Shown here: positions 10,880-21,330 of the stretch, piece after piece | Layout: each line of letters starts with the position of its first letter | Position numbering within the stretch: the first letter of the stretch is position 1 | DNA from: Blasia pusilla | Lineage: Eukaryota > Marchantiophyta > Marchantiopsida > Blasiales | Assembly (NCBI GenBank): GCA_050084515.1 | Contig: CM114272.1 | Span: 23,870,001-23,934,000 of the forward strand | Length of the DNA stretch: 64,000 nt | Direction of reading: 5' to 3' | Translations under genes and position numbers: made by a program | The notes under the pieces: model-generated | Told to the model about the DNA's origin: nothing | Database searches by the model: none | The model's input: the letters and a program-made list of their open reading frames with translations, nothing else

Positions 10880-10945
10880 GTGTGGGTGAGTGTTCAAAGA
10901 TTCTATTATGAGACTAGTGGTGCAAGTTCAAATCTTGCCCATAAC
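10880..10945 (+). repeat. possible tRNA-derived SINE head
   Basis: A perfect T-arm-like hairpin, GCAAG-TTCAAAT-CTTGC (10922-10938), contains a B-box-like GTTCAAATC. A weak A-box-like TGGGTGAGTGTT lies about 35-40 bases upstream. No complete cloverleaf forms, so it is not a functional tRNA gene. Confidence 0.3.
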
Positions 10946-11160
10946 ATGTTTTGGCAGACCATGAAGATAACTGGAATTGATAGATGGACGGATAAGGTAA
11001 TTGGATGGAGCGTGGTTAGATGGGAGATGGATGGATTGCAGATGGAGATCAAGTTGATACACAAATGGAGGGTAGAGCGCATGGACAAATTAAGAAGATG
11101 AATGGAATAATGGGATTAATGGATGGAGTTGATAAATGGAGGGAAGACATTGTAGAGTTC
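10946..11160. repeat. degenerate GATG/ATGG-rich simple repeat
   Basis: Recurrent GATGGA and GATGG words with interruptions, consistent with an old decayed microsatellite. Confidence 0.6.
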
Positions 11161-11259
11161 ATCATCTACTTCCCCTAGCTTCACCTCAAAGTTCTCCTCA
11201 TCTTGAGTTTTGCAAGCAGAAGACTAAGTTGGAGTCCCAAAGATGAGCCAATTGTGTGT

Positions 11260-11525
11260 TCCATAGATAGTCAAGAAGACGCCAAACACTAATTGGGTCA
11301 AGTATTCCCAAGTGCATAGTGTCTCCCTAGGAAGCCTCTTCCCTAAGCCTTGACCAATCTCCCCAAGTCGCTCACCTGAATCAAAGCGAGTCGGTTAATT
11401 CCTCAAGGTACATCCCTTATCTCAAACTTGAAACACAACCAAACACGCATCACATTACTTCTTCGTTCAAAGGCTTGAGTGGATAACGAGGGAGAGTATT
11501 CCCCCCTATAGGTACTTTTGGGGGA
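11260..11525. repeat. direct repeat pair, left copy
   Basis: Shares the ordered blocks CTAAGCCTTGACCAATCTCC, CCCCAAGTCGCT, ATTCCTCAAGG, CAAACNNGCATCACA and GGCTTGAG with 14110-14345, in the same orientation and about 2.8 kb apart. The hAT remnant lies between them. It may represent element ends or two copies of one dispersed repeat. Confidence 0.65.
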
Positions 11526-12150
11526 ACCCAATCCTATCCATTATCTCCCTTGGGCCCTTGATCTCATGGCTAGCGTACATCTTGACTCCCTAATTGGTGT
11601 ATCATGGTTGTCTTGTCGCCCTTTGCGTTTCGCATCTAGTCTCATGGCGTCTCGCCCCTCTTGAATACTCACATGTATTTTGCTTCTCACCCTTGACTTG
11701 GCACTTGGCTCTAAGGTCTCAAACCTTGCTTGCTTTGGCTTTGTCCCCACGAGTAGCTTTACCCCTTTCTCACCTAAGGCTAGTCACAAGACACATGGGC
11801 ATCTTGTCTAGCGTTAGTCATGCACTTGATCAATAACTAGTCATTTTTTTGTCATGGATGATGATATATGATTCATATTCATAAAACTAAGGATTTATTC
11901 TAGTGTTGCTCATTATAAGGGACCTTTCCATATAATTTTTCATGATGGATATACACATGCTCATCTCTTGTTCTTTGTATTTCCTGTGGGAAAAGATCTA
12001 ACAATCAGGTGCCATGTTTCCATACTCTCTATTCTAAACTTACTCATTTGTGTATTATTTTTTCCGTATTCTTCTCTCTTTCTCTCTCTCCACTCCTTTG
12101 TCTTTTTTTTTCCTCATAGATAGTTTAGCTAGTTAAGAGATAATATGTTT
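11526..12150. other. intergenic sequence, no gene seen
   Basis: A pyrimidine-rich stretch (TTCTCTCTTTCTCTCTCTCC near 12070) leads into the hAT remnant. Short open frames around 11541-11836 show no recognisable features. Confidence 0.4.
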
Positions 12151-12164
12151 TGTTACCAGGTAAC

Positions 12165-12760
12165 CTTAAAGTTCCAATGACAACCTCAGAACACTCACAA
12201 GGAACAAGGAAAAAAAAGAATTCTTATCTAGATCTTTTTCAACTTCCAAGTAATAGAATTACAAATTACACCTGGGAAAATGTTCTATTAATGGGGCATC
12301 CCATTCAATATAGTATAGTAAGATTCTTTCAAGCAAGTAGTTTTGGAAACATCAAAGTTGAAGGATTATTGAGGTCCAAGTTACAATTCATTTCACATGA
12401 TTCGACAACCAAACAAAAGGGGGGTATGAAGGAAAAGGTTGACAACGTGTTTGAAAATCCTCACTCAGATATCACGATCGTCACGAATGGTTCGACCAAT
12501 AGGAAGAGCGAGCCTTTAGTGAACATCATAATATCGTGTCTACAAGTGGAGGTAATGATTGATTCGATAGGAAAAAAAAGGGGGAAATCATAAGTGGCTA
12601 AATGGTCATAAGTCCAACAAATGTGTTGCAACTTGTCATGGATAACGCTAAAGCTGAGCGAGCAACATAAAAAATTATTGAAGCAAAGTTTCCTCATATA
12701 CTTTGGGATGGAAGAGACCAAGATGATCATATTATGGAAAATTGAATTTAAGAGCATGAG
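12165..12760 (+). pseudogene. decayed hAT-family transposase (DUF659 region)
   Basis: An open frame to 12593 contains NPHSDITIVTNGSTNRKSEP followed by LVNIIISCLQ. This matches the DUF659 pattern of plant hAT-like transposases, where Ser-Asp precedes Thr-Ile and a Gly-Trp-Thr-Asn/Asp-Arg box. After a frameshift, 12605-12700 encodes NVLQLVMDNAKAERAT, a TAA stop, and then KIIEAKFPHILWDG. These correspond to the DUF659 segment NVVQVVTDNA...A...K..E.FPHIFW. The frame is lost after about 12760, and neither a BED zinc finger nor the hAT dimerisation domain is visible. The fragment is non-functional. Confidence 0.7.
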
Positions 12761-13130
12761 GAAGAAGAAGAAATCATGGACTACAGACTAAGTAGATGAA
12801 GCTACTATGTCCACAATCTATGTCCCTAATATTCTTGCATTAATAGCATTCAGAATTATTCCAATGAGCCAAGTCAACCACCAAGGGAGCTCATGATTTT
12901 TGTGTCTTGAAATAGTGGATGAGTTGGATGATGACAAGGTTCTTATACGTATTGTTCCAAACTCACAACCTATTGATGTTAGCATGGATGGTTTGTAATT
13001 TTTCCTTAGTGATGAACAAAGCAGGGTAATTACTATTCTAGGGGAAATATGGAAAAAAAAACTATTTCTTGTAGTTCTTGGATATCTCATGATTACCCAT
13101 TTGATTGCCCACTTTGGGGAAAAAATTGAG
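12760..13130. other. flank of the hAT remnant, no gene seen
   Basis: All frames are broken by stops. It may be further decayed transposase sequence, but nothing is recognisable. Confidence 0.35.
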
Positions 13131-13139
13131 TATTATATT

Positions 13140-13780
13140 TTGAAAATAATATTAACTATAAGAGAGTTTTGGTTCAAGCTTTGGAATTTTTTGGTAGCAA
13201 GGTCATTTTCCTCCAAACTTTATATGGAGGTAACATACACTCGAATGAAATATTGTACCAAATTTCAGTTCAAATGCATATATTTGATTGAACCTTAAAT
13301 GCCTATCTCTTTTTTCATTCACATGTCTTATTGTGTTGGCTCAAAATGACCTCGTGATTTTTGGGCTTTGGGTTGCAAAGTCATTTTCCTTGAAAATTTG
13401 TATGAAAATAATATAAACTATAAGAGAGTTTTTTACCAAGTTTTAGCTCAATATTGTTTGTTTGGTTCAAAAGAAAAGTATATACCTCATTTTTATAATC
13501 ACGTGGGATGGTGCGGGCTAAAAATGACCTTGTGATTTATGAGCTTTGGATTATAGGTTCATTTTCATTAAAGGTTTTTTTAAGGAATGAAACATTCACC
13601 ATAATTAACTATTGTACCAAGTATTTTCTCAAAGGAATACGTTTGGTATAAATATAAATATAAATATAAATAAATATATATATAGGGTTTATCTCATTTT
13701 TTTCATTACAAGATCTTGTAGAGCAAGCTAAAAATGAGCTTGTGATTTATGACTCCTATGATTAAGTCTTAAAAATATCA
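13140..13780. repeat. degenerate tandem repeat of about 180-205 bp, three-plus copies
   Basis: Units share GCTCAAAATGACCTYGTGAT, GAGCTTTGG/GGCTTTGGGT, TCATTTTCCTTNAAA and TATTGTACCAA. The word AAAATGANCTYGTGATTT begins near 13345, 13523 and 13726, with an earlier headless unit from about 13165. The third unit contains an ATAAAT expansion (13648-13682). Confidence 0.7.
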
Positions 13781-13969
13781 AATACCATTTTAAATTAACT
13801 TGTAACAATCGTATTGGCTCATAAGACAAGTGATCTTACATATTAAAAATGTAGGAACTATGAAAAGGAGAGGTGTTGGTAAAAATGAAAGGGTATTCTC
13901 CAATTACCCTGAAATGGAATGCCCATTTGGGCCAAGTAACCCATTGATCGAGTCAACATTCATTCAATA

Positions 13970-14095
13970 ACTTGTGTGCACCAATTATCATTTTGGGCGA
14001 TTTTTTCAGGGAAGAACTCTTTGGACTCTTCCCAAGGGTATAAGGTGATAAAGATGGCTTTTATTAGCTATTAACAATTAGCCTTTAGAGCACTC
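13970..14095 (+). mobile_element. LTR-like dispersed element, partial copy C
   Basis: Contains GATCGAGTCAAC, then a GAAGAACTCTTTGGACTCTTCC inverted-repeat core and CCCAAGGGTATAAG, parallel to 6980-7090. The hairpin core is mutated and the remainder is not conserved. Confidence 0.55.
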
Positions 14096-14109
14096 ATCCT
14101 TTTAGGGTA

Positions 14110-14345
14110 TGGTAGGCTCTTGGAAGCTCGTCCTAGAGTCCTTCCACTACTTTGACTAGCTTCACTAAGCCTTGACCAATCTCCCCAAGTCGCTTGCATA
14201 AATTAGAGCGCGTGGCTTGATTCCTCAAGGTGTGTCCCTTAGCTCCAACTTAAAACACAGTCAAACATGCATCACAGTTAGTTCATGATTCAAGGGCTTG
14301 AGCGGGTAGAGAGGAAGAGTGTTCCTCCCCTCATCACTCTACAAG
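14110..14345. repeat. direct repeat pair, right copy
   Basis: Counterpart of 11260-11525 (see that entry), with the CTAAGCCTTGACCAATCTCC block at about 14168. Confidence 0.65.
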
Positions 14346-15900
14346 ATCGACTCAACGACATCTATTAAGAAGTTGAACTTTTGTGCAGCTTTGTACATGC
14401 ACCTACCCCGATGACGTACAAATCGCTGAACATATTCAACACCTTCAGTCCATGTTTCCCATGGCTCCTCCTATATTGTTACCTAGAGTAGTAGCTATGC
14501 ACAACTACTCAAGCAATTTTCCAACAAAATATAGTCTTACTAAGCTTTGGTGTAGCCCTACTACTGTATTTTCCTGTTGTCAATTAATGCCTGATTTTGA
14601 GTATTTTAGATGACACAACTAGCACACATGTGTGTTTTTGGTAGCCGCCACGATATATTGTGGATGTGCATTGCAACTACAATGAATAGGGACCAACAAT
14701 TATCTTTGTATAATTCACATTCTATTCTCTAAATCATCCGCTCACGTTTGCGGCATATATTGTGTTCTTCGCATTTTCGTTTTGGTAATGCATGCGTGTA
14801 CCATACTTTACAACCTTGATTTCATCTACAATCCAACATTGTAGTAGCAAGCTCCACCAGATTTTTGAATTTATCGTTTCATAAGGTTGATTAACTTAAA
14901 TGTTACTCAATATCCTTAGTTTAACTTTGAGGATGCCACCTCCATACTCCCACCCCTCTTCCTATAGTGTTGGGACATCACATCAAAAGTAAAGCGCTCT
15001 ATGATTTTGCACACCATTCGTCCCTCACTGGAATATGGCGCAACAGTGTGTGTGATGCTAACACCAAACAAAGGGACATGCCTGAAGCTATGCGGGTGTA
15101 TGATGTCAAAATCCTCATGAACGGTCACGGTTGGTGTGAGATCAGACATTCAAGTAGGACCATTGGGGGATAAACATGACAAGGCCAAGTTGAGATGGCA
15201 GATGTAGCTTGGAAATGGGGCCCTCATTGCCATCCTAATGGGTTGATGGGGAAAACTTGGGCCCAAGGAAGACCCGTAAAGCTAGCCAAATCTTGGACGA
15301 AAAAGGTTCTCAATTTTGGCATATTAACGTGCATGCATTCTTATTTCCACCATCCTACTAGAAATAGAGGGTTCTCCAAAATGTCGATCCCAACGCAACA
15401 GATCTTTGGCCAACCTCATCCCACCACATTTTGGAAATCCGAATCTACAAATTGGCCAACAAGTTGCATGAAGGATTGCACCATAGCACAGCTTTGTTCA
15501 AGTCTCCATAGCTTTGCAACGGGGCTCAAGCAATGGGAGACGCAGACGTTAGAGGCCAACTTAGTGATAGTCACATCTCTCTAGGTGTTTATAAATCTCT
15601 TTTGACGGTGAGTTTAGCCATTAGGGAATGCCCCCTTTTCGTTTTCCCCTGCAGTTGTGGCCTTCAAACACTTAACTCTTTCCTCCCCCCACCCCCACCC
15701 CCTTTTTCATATTCAGATGGGATGGATTTGCATTCCATCCCATCACGCCATCGCCTTCAGGTAATCAATTCTTCACATTCGAGGCTCATCCTCATGTTGT
15801 GACACACACTCTCATCCCGACGACAGATGTGCTCTCCCCGTTCCATCATGAAGTCAACAGAAGCAGGAGTTTCAGATGACGAAGGGTTTGCACTCTCTGG
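14346..15900. other. intergenic sequence with unrecognised open frames
   Basis: The longest open frame (15195-15584, plus) has no motif, start context or repeat that I recognise and may be chance. No splice-consistent gene model could be built. Confidence 0.4.
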
Positions 15901-17150
15901 TGGTTTGTTTCAGTGAGCTGCATCTCCGGCAAGATTGACTATCTGCTTCCATAAAGGCGAGATTTCCTCCTGCGTTTTCTAAAAGTGGTCACATGCCTTC
16001 TTCGCCGCATGCACTCCCTCACATTTCGCGTCCATGGTCCTCTAGTGTGAGTGGCAGCAATCCCATGCTTTTGACATGAAGGAGACGACGCAAACAAAAG
16101 AGAGCGAGAGAGAGAGGAAAGATTCAATATGAGAAGATCGAGTCTGTCAGCGAAGAGGGAGATGTGACATGAGAAGATCGAGTCACTCTCTGTGTCTGAG
16201 AGAGATAGAGAGAGTGACTCCATGAGAGAGACGGAGTGACTCAATCTTCTCGTGTTACATCTGCTCTCTCTTTCTCTCTCTGCCTTCGCTGATAACGGAG
16301 GGCGAGGAAATGAGGTATGCTCGAGCACGTGAGGACTAGCATAATCTGAGAACCAGTGGATGAGTGTTCCCAGATTTGAGTTGCTGGTGTCTCCGCTACC
16401 TTTGTAGTTGAAATCCGCGTCCTGCTAGAGGTTGAGCTCTTGGTCAGACCGTTGTAATGGAATTCCTAAGAAGCGAACCACGAGATCTCTACCACGACTT
16501 GTGCTCTTCACCTACTCTTCTTTCCTGTCGTCAGTGGTGGTCCCCCATAAGGAGTTCTCGCAAGACCTCGAGGACGAGCTTGACCAGCTAGTTTTCTGCC
16601 TTCAATTGGATTTTGGGTTGACTAAATAAAGCCCGCCTATGAGAAATAGGTCGGTGAGTGGTGTGAGCTCACGATTATCCAAACATTAGCAGACAGGTCG
16701 GTGACCAGTAGAAACGAATGACTTTTTCGACCTTTCGACTGGCGAGGAGAGTAAAGGAGAGGTCATTGTTTGCCACTTCGAGAAAATGGGTGGTGGTGAA
16801 ATGTGCAGGGACAAGATGGGAAGAGGAATTAAATTAGTTTTCCTGACGATCTGATTGCATCGGTTGATCGTTCTTGCTATTGTGAACTTCCAAACTCCCG
16901 TGCTGTTGGTGCTGCTTACCAATGGGAATTCACTCCTAAGTTCTGGTCTCTCAACTTTTATGTGCATGTGCCTGCAAATGAACTCTCTGGTCCAGGATGA
17001 TCAAAGGAACCATCGTCGAACTACTGCTCAAGCATGGAACGTGGAAGGACTCCACAGGAATCGTGAAAGGAGTAGATTCGGAATTGCGTTGAAAATTGAT
17101 TCGCCTGGATCAAAGTTCCGTTTAGTTACTGGACTGCATTACTAAGTCTG
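15901..17150. other. low-copy region with a foldback
   Basis: Balanced base composition compared with the AT-rich flanks. GA-rich and CT-rich runs (16085-16280) form an inverted repeat, listed separately. Small open frames at 16432-16629 and 16855-17145 are unrecognised. Confidence 0.4.
16149..16290. repeat. imperfect inverted repeat (foldback)
   Basis: The left arm (16149-16190) begins AGCGAAG and runs through AGATGTGACATGAGAAGATC to GAGTCACTC. The right arm (16234-16290) is its imperfect complement, with an extra GA-rich insertion. A nested perfect 12-bp stem pairs 16180-16191 with 16209-16220. ATGAGAAGATCGAGTC also occurs directly repeated about 43 bp apart. Confidence 0.7.
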
Positions 17151-19737
17151 CACGTCTACAAGAGGAAAGCGTGAAAAATGAGCGGGGTACGGTATGAATA
17201 AGAGAAAACCTTTCTTGCTTTCTCCAAACTTTAAAAACCATTCAGTCTTCCATCTCAGTACCGTTCATACATCCACCAGTCACACACACTGATTAGATTT
17301 TCACCAGAAACATGATATCGTAGTCCTTCGCGAAACAATGCAGGCAACTGAATCAAGAAAGCCACGAAGTCCTGTGTTTCACCATGACATGAATCAACGG
17401 CACCACCAGACAGGGAACTTAACTCGCAAGATCCTTGCCAACAACTGACATGATATACTTTCTTTGCTGCTGAAGTAACCCACTGCTACCTTAAACTAGG
17501 CAGGGATACAGACCCTTCCCCTCAGATCAGCACTAACAAGCTATGAAAGACATCAATCCAAGCTGGGCATCTGGACCCAGTAAGAGCACAATCTTCTCTC
17601 CCACCGGCTTGCTTTGTCATGCTAAATGGTAATCCATGAGCCTCAGCAAATTCTAGGATAAAACCAGTGCTGGATCCAACGACATGCAGCTGATCCGACA
17701 ATTCAACATTTCAAGTTGATTATCAGGAGGAAGAAAATTGACCACTTGCTCATGCCATCAGCAGGGAATAGGGAATGGTGATGTGGACGTTGACCATATA
17801 TATTGCTTCCCGAGATCATTTGTACCTGCTTCACAACAATTTTCATGGAAAGGGGTCCTACACTTTGAAAGAATCCTTTCTTCATTCCTTTTACCAGTGC
17901 TTCGATGCTATGACCTGTAGTTATCACAAATCTGGCTGCATATAGACATGCCGTAGCCTATGAGGCCTTCGATTGTTGAACTCCTCCAACCGTAGGCACA
18001 AATCACAACAGAATTGCATCAGCTGGACGAGATAAGTTATTTGTCCTACGACAGTCCCAATCTACAAAGATCCACAATGCTGATGGTTTCTGCATTTCTG
18101 TGTGATCTATCCAAATCCTTTTCTCCAAGAATCCAAGCGTAATTCTGTGTCACGCCACAAACACTTCTAGTGCCTGTGGTTTAAGCAAAAAAACATTCTG
18201 TTACAAACCCTCAAATGCGGCTCAGCTAGTCCCAGCCACTCAGCTTCAGAAACCTCTAGATTGGTACATCATCCCTTAGCCCGGGCTCTTTAAGAATTTC
18301 TTGTTCATATTTTTTCATCGGGAAAACATACAGCTCTAATCCCTACTCGGAAAGGACAGTAGGGTATCCACAGCCATAGTGGGCCCATCCGTCCACTATG
18401 ACTCCATCAGATTTTGTTTGATGGGAGTGACGCACACAAAGGTAAGTAGAGGCATGGACGGTGTCAGTGTTTAAGGACAGGAGCAATTCCACTGCAGTGA
18501 AGGGAGCACACTTCCACCACAGGTCTGGACTGGCTGAAGATGAAGTATCAGACAATATTACACTGAGAAACATGAATCCTTTGATGGTATGGAGCCAAAC
18601 CTAAAGATCTCCTGGTGACCATCTAGCAAATTAAAATGATGATTTGGAACCTGAGACGTAATGTGACTGGAACTTTAAGACTGCTGATTGTTGTAAGGTT
18701 TAAAAAAACATTATCCAGCCCAAGAGCACTACCATAGGCTGACAACTCATACAATTTCACTCGCTAGATCAAGAGTAAACCAACTTTGAGAGGCTAGCAG
18801 AACAATCATTTTGCTAATTGCAATGTTTGTATCAACATGCTTAAATCTAGACGCATCACCAAGTTCATGATCATAAATATCACATCCACACTTGAAAAGA
18901 TTTTTCCTGTCATGAAAACATTTCCAGATTGCCCTTTGAAATAAGATAGGAGGAAAGGAGGACTTACCGTGATCCACACCAACTGATCTTCCCAAAGTCA
19001 TGCACACTTTCTGGAAGCAACAATATGCGACCGACACACTTGAGCTGCGAGCTTACATTCATCACCGTGCATACTCATCTCACCGATAGGACTGCTAGTT
19101 CTTGGATACTGTAAATCATGAACAATGACCGCTCAGACAACCACAAGTATCAGCCTGAGCACAAAGGTAATTTTGTTCCAACTCAGCATCCTGTCTAACA
19201 ATTACCTATCAGGAAATGATAGCGACTGCAGCACCCCATGACTAGGCTTGCGCGACAATGTTGCCACCTTATCAAGTTCGGAAAGCTGAAGCAGAGGGAC
19301 ACAGCTGACAATCCATAGAACTCAACCATTACTCAAGTGAGCCTCAATTACAAAGCACTTTCACAAACCTTCCTAAGAGGGATAATTATACATGCATGCG
19401 GATCCTTTTTGTTGGAAGGATCATCCCTTTCAATCTAGAGTAATCCCTTTCCATCTAGAATAATCTTCCATGGCATACAGAGTTGACTTCGTATGCGAGG
19501 ATGTGATCCATGACGGTGGCACATGCAGGGACCCTTGTAAGAAATTTCCACGTCACTAAACATTGCCCAAAATTTCTGAAATTGTACAGGGTAGCTAAAA
19601 ATTCTCTACATGCTGGAGTACCGATGTTGAGATTCACTCTTCTCTTAGTTACAAAGACTGCAAGAACCAGCGAGACAAGAAGCTGCCGAAGCCTAGGGAT
19701 GTGTGTAGAAACCCCCTCCTGCCAGCCTTCACCAAAT
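17151..19737 (-). other. downstream flank of the SKP1-like gene, no separate gene seen
   Basis: Low-copy, mixed composition on the 3' side of the minus-strand SKP1-like gene. The proximal part is probably 3' UTR. A 135-codon minus frame (19455-19862) overlaps the gene's end in another frame and looks like a chance reading. No second gene could be supported. Confidence 0.4.
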
Positions 19738-21045
19738 TTATTTTTCTGAAAGGGCCTCAGTGAGCCTAAACTTACATTGGGATGCTTCTGCCTCTGGAGA
19801 ACTCCCCCTCTGAATCTCCCCACTAACCCCATTCTGAACTGCGACTTCTGGATGGAATTCACCCCTAGTGTTCAACGTCTCACCACAACAGGAATCAGAC
19901 TCGCCACTCGAGCCCAGCTTGGTGGACACGGGGGCGATACTTCTGCTCCTCTCCTGGCTGGAAGAAGCAAGCGCGAGGATCTCCTGTATTCGGTCGGGCC
20001 AACCAGAATTTAGCCGCCTTGCAAAGTCTTCCACCTCCCTGTCGAGCTTCTCTTTCATCTCGGGGTCTAAGCCATCGTCGTCTTCGTCATCGAATTCGGC
20101 AGAGTCATAACCCAGCCCTCCGTCCGTCGCAAGCTCAGTTTCCCCACCGGCTTTGGCTCCGTGGCCCTCCCTAGAATCGTCAGCTGACTGCCGAGTGTCA
20201 TTGATAGAGTGAGTAATCTGAGCCCTGTTTTCAGGGATTTCTACCGAGCCCGAGTCCTTAGCTTCGCCTTTCTTCCTCCTGTTCCTCTTCTTCTTCGATT
20301 TGCCTCTCCTAGCACCCTTTCCGTCCCGACCACTGCCGTCGATGAAGGACAGAAGGTCATCTACAGAACGCTCGTCTCTGTGCCCGTCGTCCGCTGCGCT
20401 ACTTTGGCCAGCAGATGCTCCTTCGTCCTTCCGCCTTTTCTTTTCTTGAAGCGCTCTCCTCTTCCTCGCATACAGCTGGTTCAGCAATCTAATACGCGGA
20501 TCATCAGTCGTTATTTTCACCGGCTCTAGCTTTTCCTCCTCCGTCAGATCGTCGGGCAGATGGAAAGTCTCCCGCATCTCCTCCGGAGTCATCCCTTCGA
20601 TCATTCGCGCGAGCGCCCGGCATGCCAAATCCACCAAGGGATTCATATCCAGGCTCTTGGCAGCTGAAGCCAGCTCGCACAACCTTCTGGTGTCGAGCCT
20701 GATGAATTTCTCGTCGAACATTTTGCGCTCTTTATCCGAACGACCGGGAACTTGATGGAAGCGACAGTATTCGAGAATGAGTTTCAGAATGCTAGGGCCC
20801 ACTTGGCTGGGAAGCGCGATGGCGGATCTCTTCGAGATCCCCTGGCTGTTTTGCACTACTTCTCTGTGCAGAAGCGGACAGAGCACGGTAATATCTCGCT
20901 CGACTTCGTGGACCACTCCATCGAACGTTTCTAACCAAATGGAGGATTGAATTACGGGTAGCGATGTCCCCGACTGCATTGTGCTTTTCGTCACAACAGG
21001 GACTGCCAGGGAATCGACCTCTTCCTCTGGCTTTATGACGGCCAT
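19738..21045 (-). CDS. ASK21: SKP1-like protein of the ASK20/ASK21 type
   Basis: A single uninterrupted frame of 435 codons. I chose the ATG at 21043-21045 because MAVIKPEEE fits the family's amino end; the frame is open further upstream without an ATG. About residues 36-100 form the SKP1 BTB/POZ-like fold, with a WLETFDGVVHEVERDI start. About 100-180 form the SKP1 dimerisation/F-box-binding region, with YCRFHQVPGRSDKERK, DEKFIRLDTRRLCELASAA and EGMTPEEMRETFHLPDDLTE. Typical SKP1 proteins are about 160 residues. The extra tail contains DERSVDDLLSFIDG, a basic KKKRNRRKKG run and LDREVEDFARRLNSGW, which I recognise from Arabidopsis SKP1-like 20/21. SKP1 proteins link F-box proteins to cullin in SCF ubiquitin ligases; whether this long form does so is an inference. 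The basic run could be a nuclear signal. No intron is present. Confidence 0.93.
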   Translation of the reverse strand: MAVIKPEEEVDSLAVPVVTKSTMQSGTSLPVIQSSIWLETFDGVVHEVERDITVLCPLLHREVVQNSQGISKRSAIALPSQVGPSILKLILEYCRFHQVPGRSDKERKMFDEKFIRLDTRRLCELASAAKSLDMNPLVDLACRALARMIEGMTPEEMRETFHLPDDLTEEEKLEPVKITTDDPRIRLLNQLYARKRRALQEKKRRKDEGASAGQSSAADDGHRDERSVDDLLSFIDGSGRDGKGARRGKSKKKRNRRKKGEAKDSGSVEIPENRAQITHSINDTRQSADDSREGHGAKAGGETELATDGGLGYDSAEFDDEDDDGLDPEMKEKLDREVEDFARRLNSGWPDRIQEILALASSSQERSRSIAPVSTKLGSSGESDSCCGETLNTRGEFHPEVAVQNGVSGEIQRGSSPEAEASQCKFRLTEALSEK

Positions 21046-21330
21046 AAATGTAGCTCCCCCGGGCGTACCGACTATCCTATCTTCGCCCGTCGGTGCTCGC
21101 TCACCACCTCTGTAACGGCTTCCGCAGGTCCGCAATCATCCGACACTCGCGGAAAGAATCAGAAACTCTGCGGCTGCCTCGTTCAAACCCTGCTCCCTCT
21201 CTCAAACAAAAACGACCACACCTCCTGGTCCCTCAAACCTCTCCTCAGAAAACACATCCCCTCCCCTCTTCCTGCCCACCTGAAATCCTCGATCTCGTCC
21301 TTCCGTCCAGCCACAAACCCTAAGCGCTCG
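21046..21330 (-). promoter_or_regulatory. 5' leader/promoter of the SKP1-like gene with telo-box
   Basis: The sequence just upstream of the chosen ATG is GC-rich and free of simple repeats to about 21180. An AAACCCTAA telo-box lies at 21315-21323 (plus orientation). This motif is common in 5' regions of plant growth and translation-related genes. No TATA box is evident. Confidence 0.45.

Noticed and set aside
19455-19862. 135-codon minus-strand frame overlapping the end of the SKP1-like gene
   Set aside because: Out of frame with the recognised protein and without a domain; most likely a chance reading through coding end and 3' UTR.
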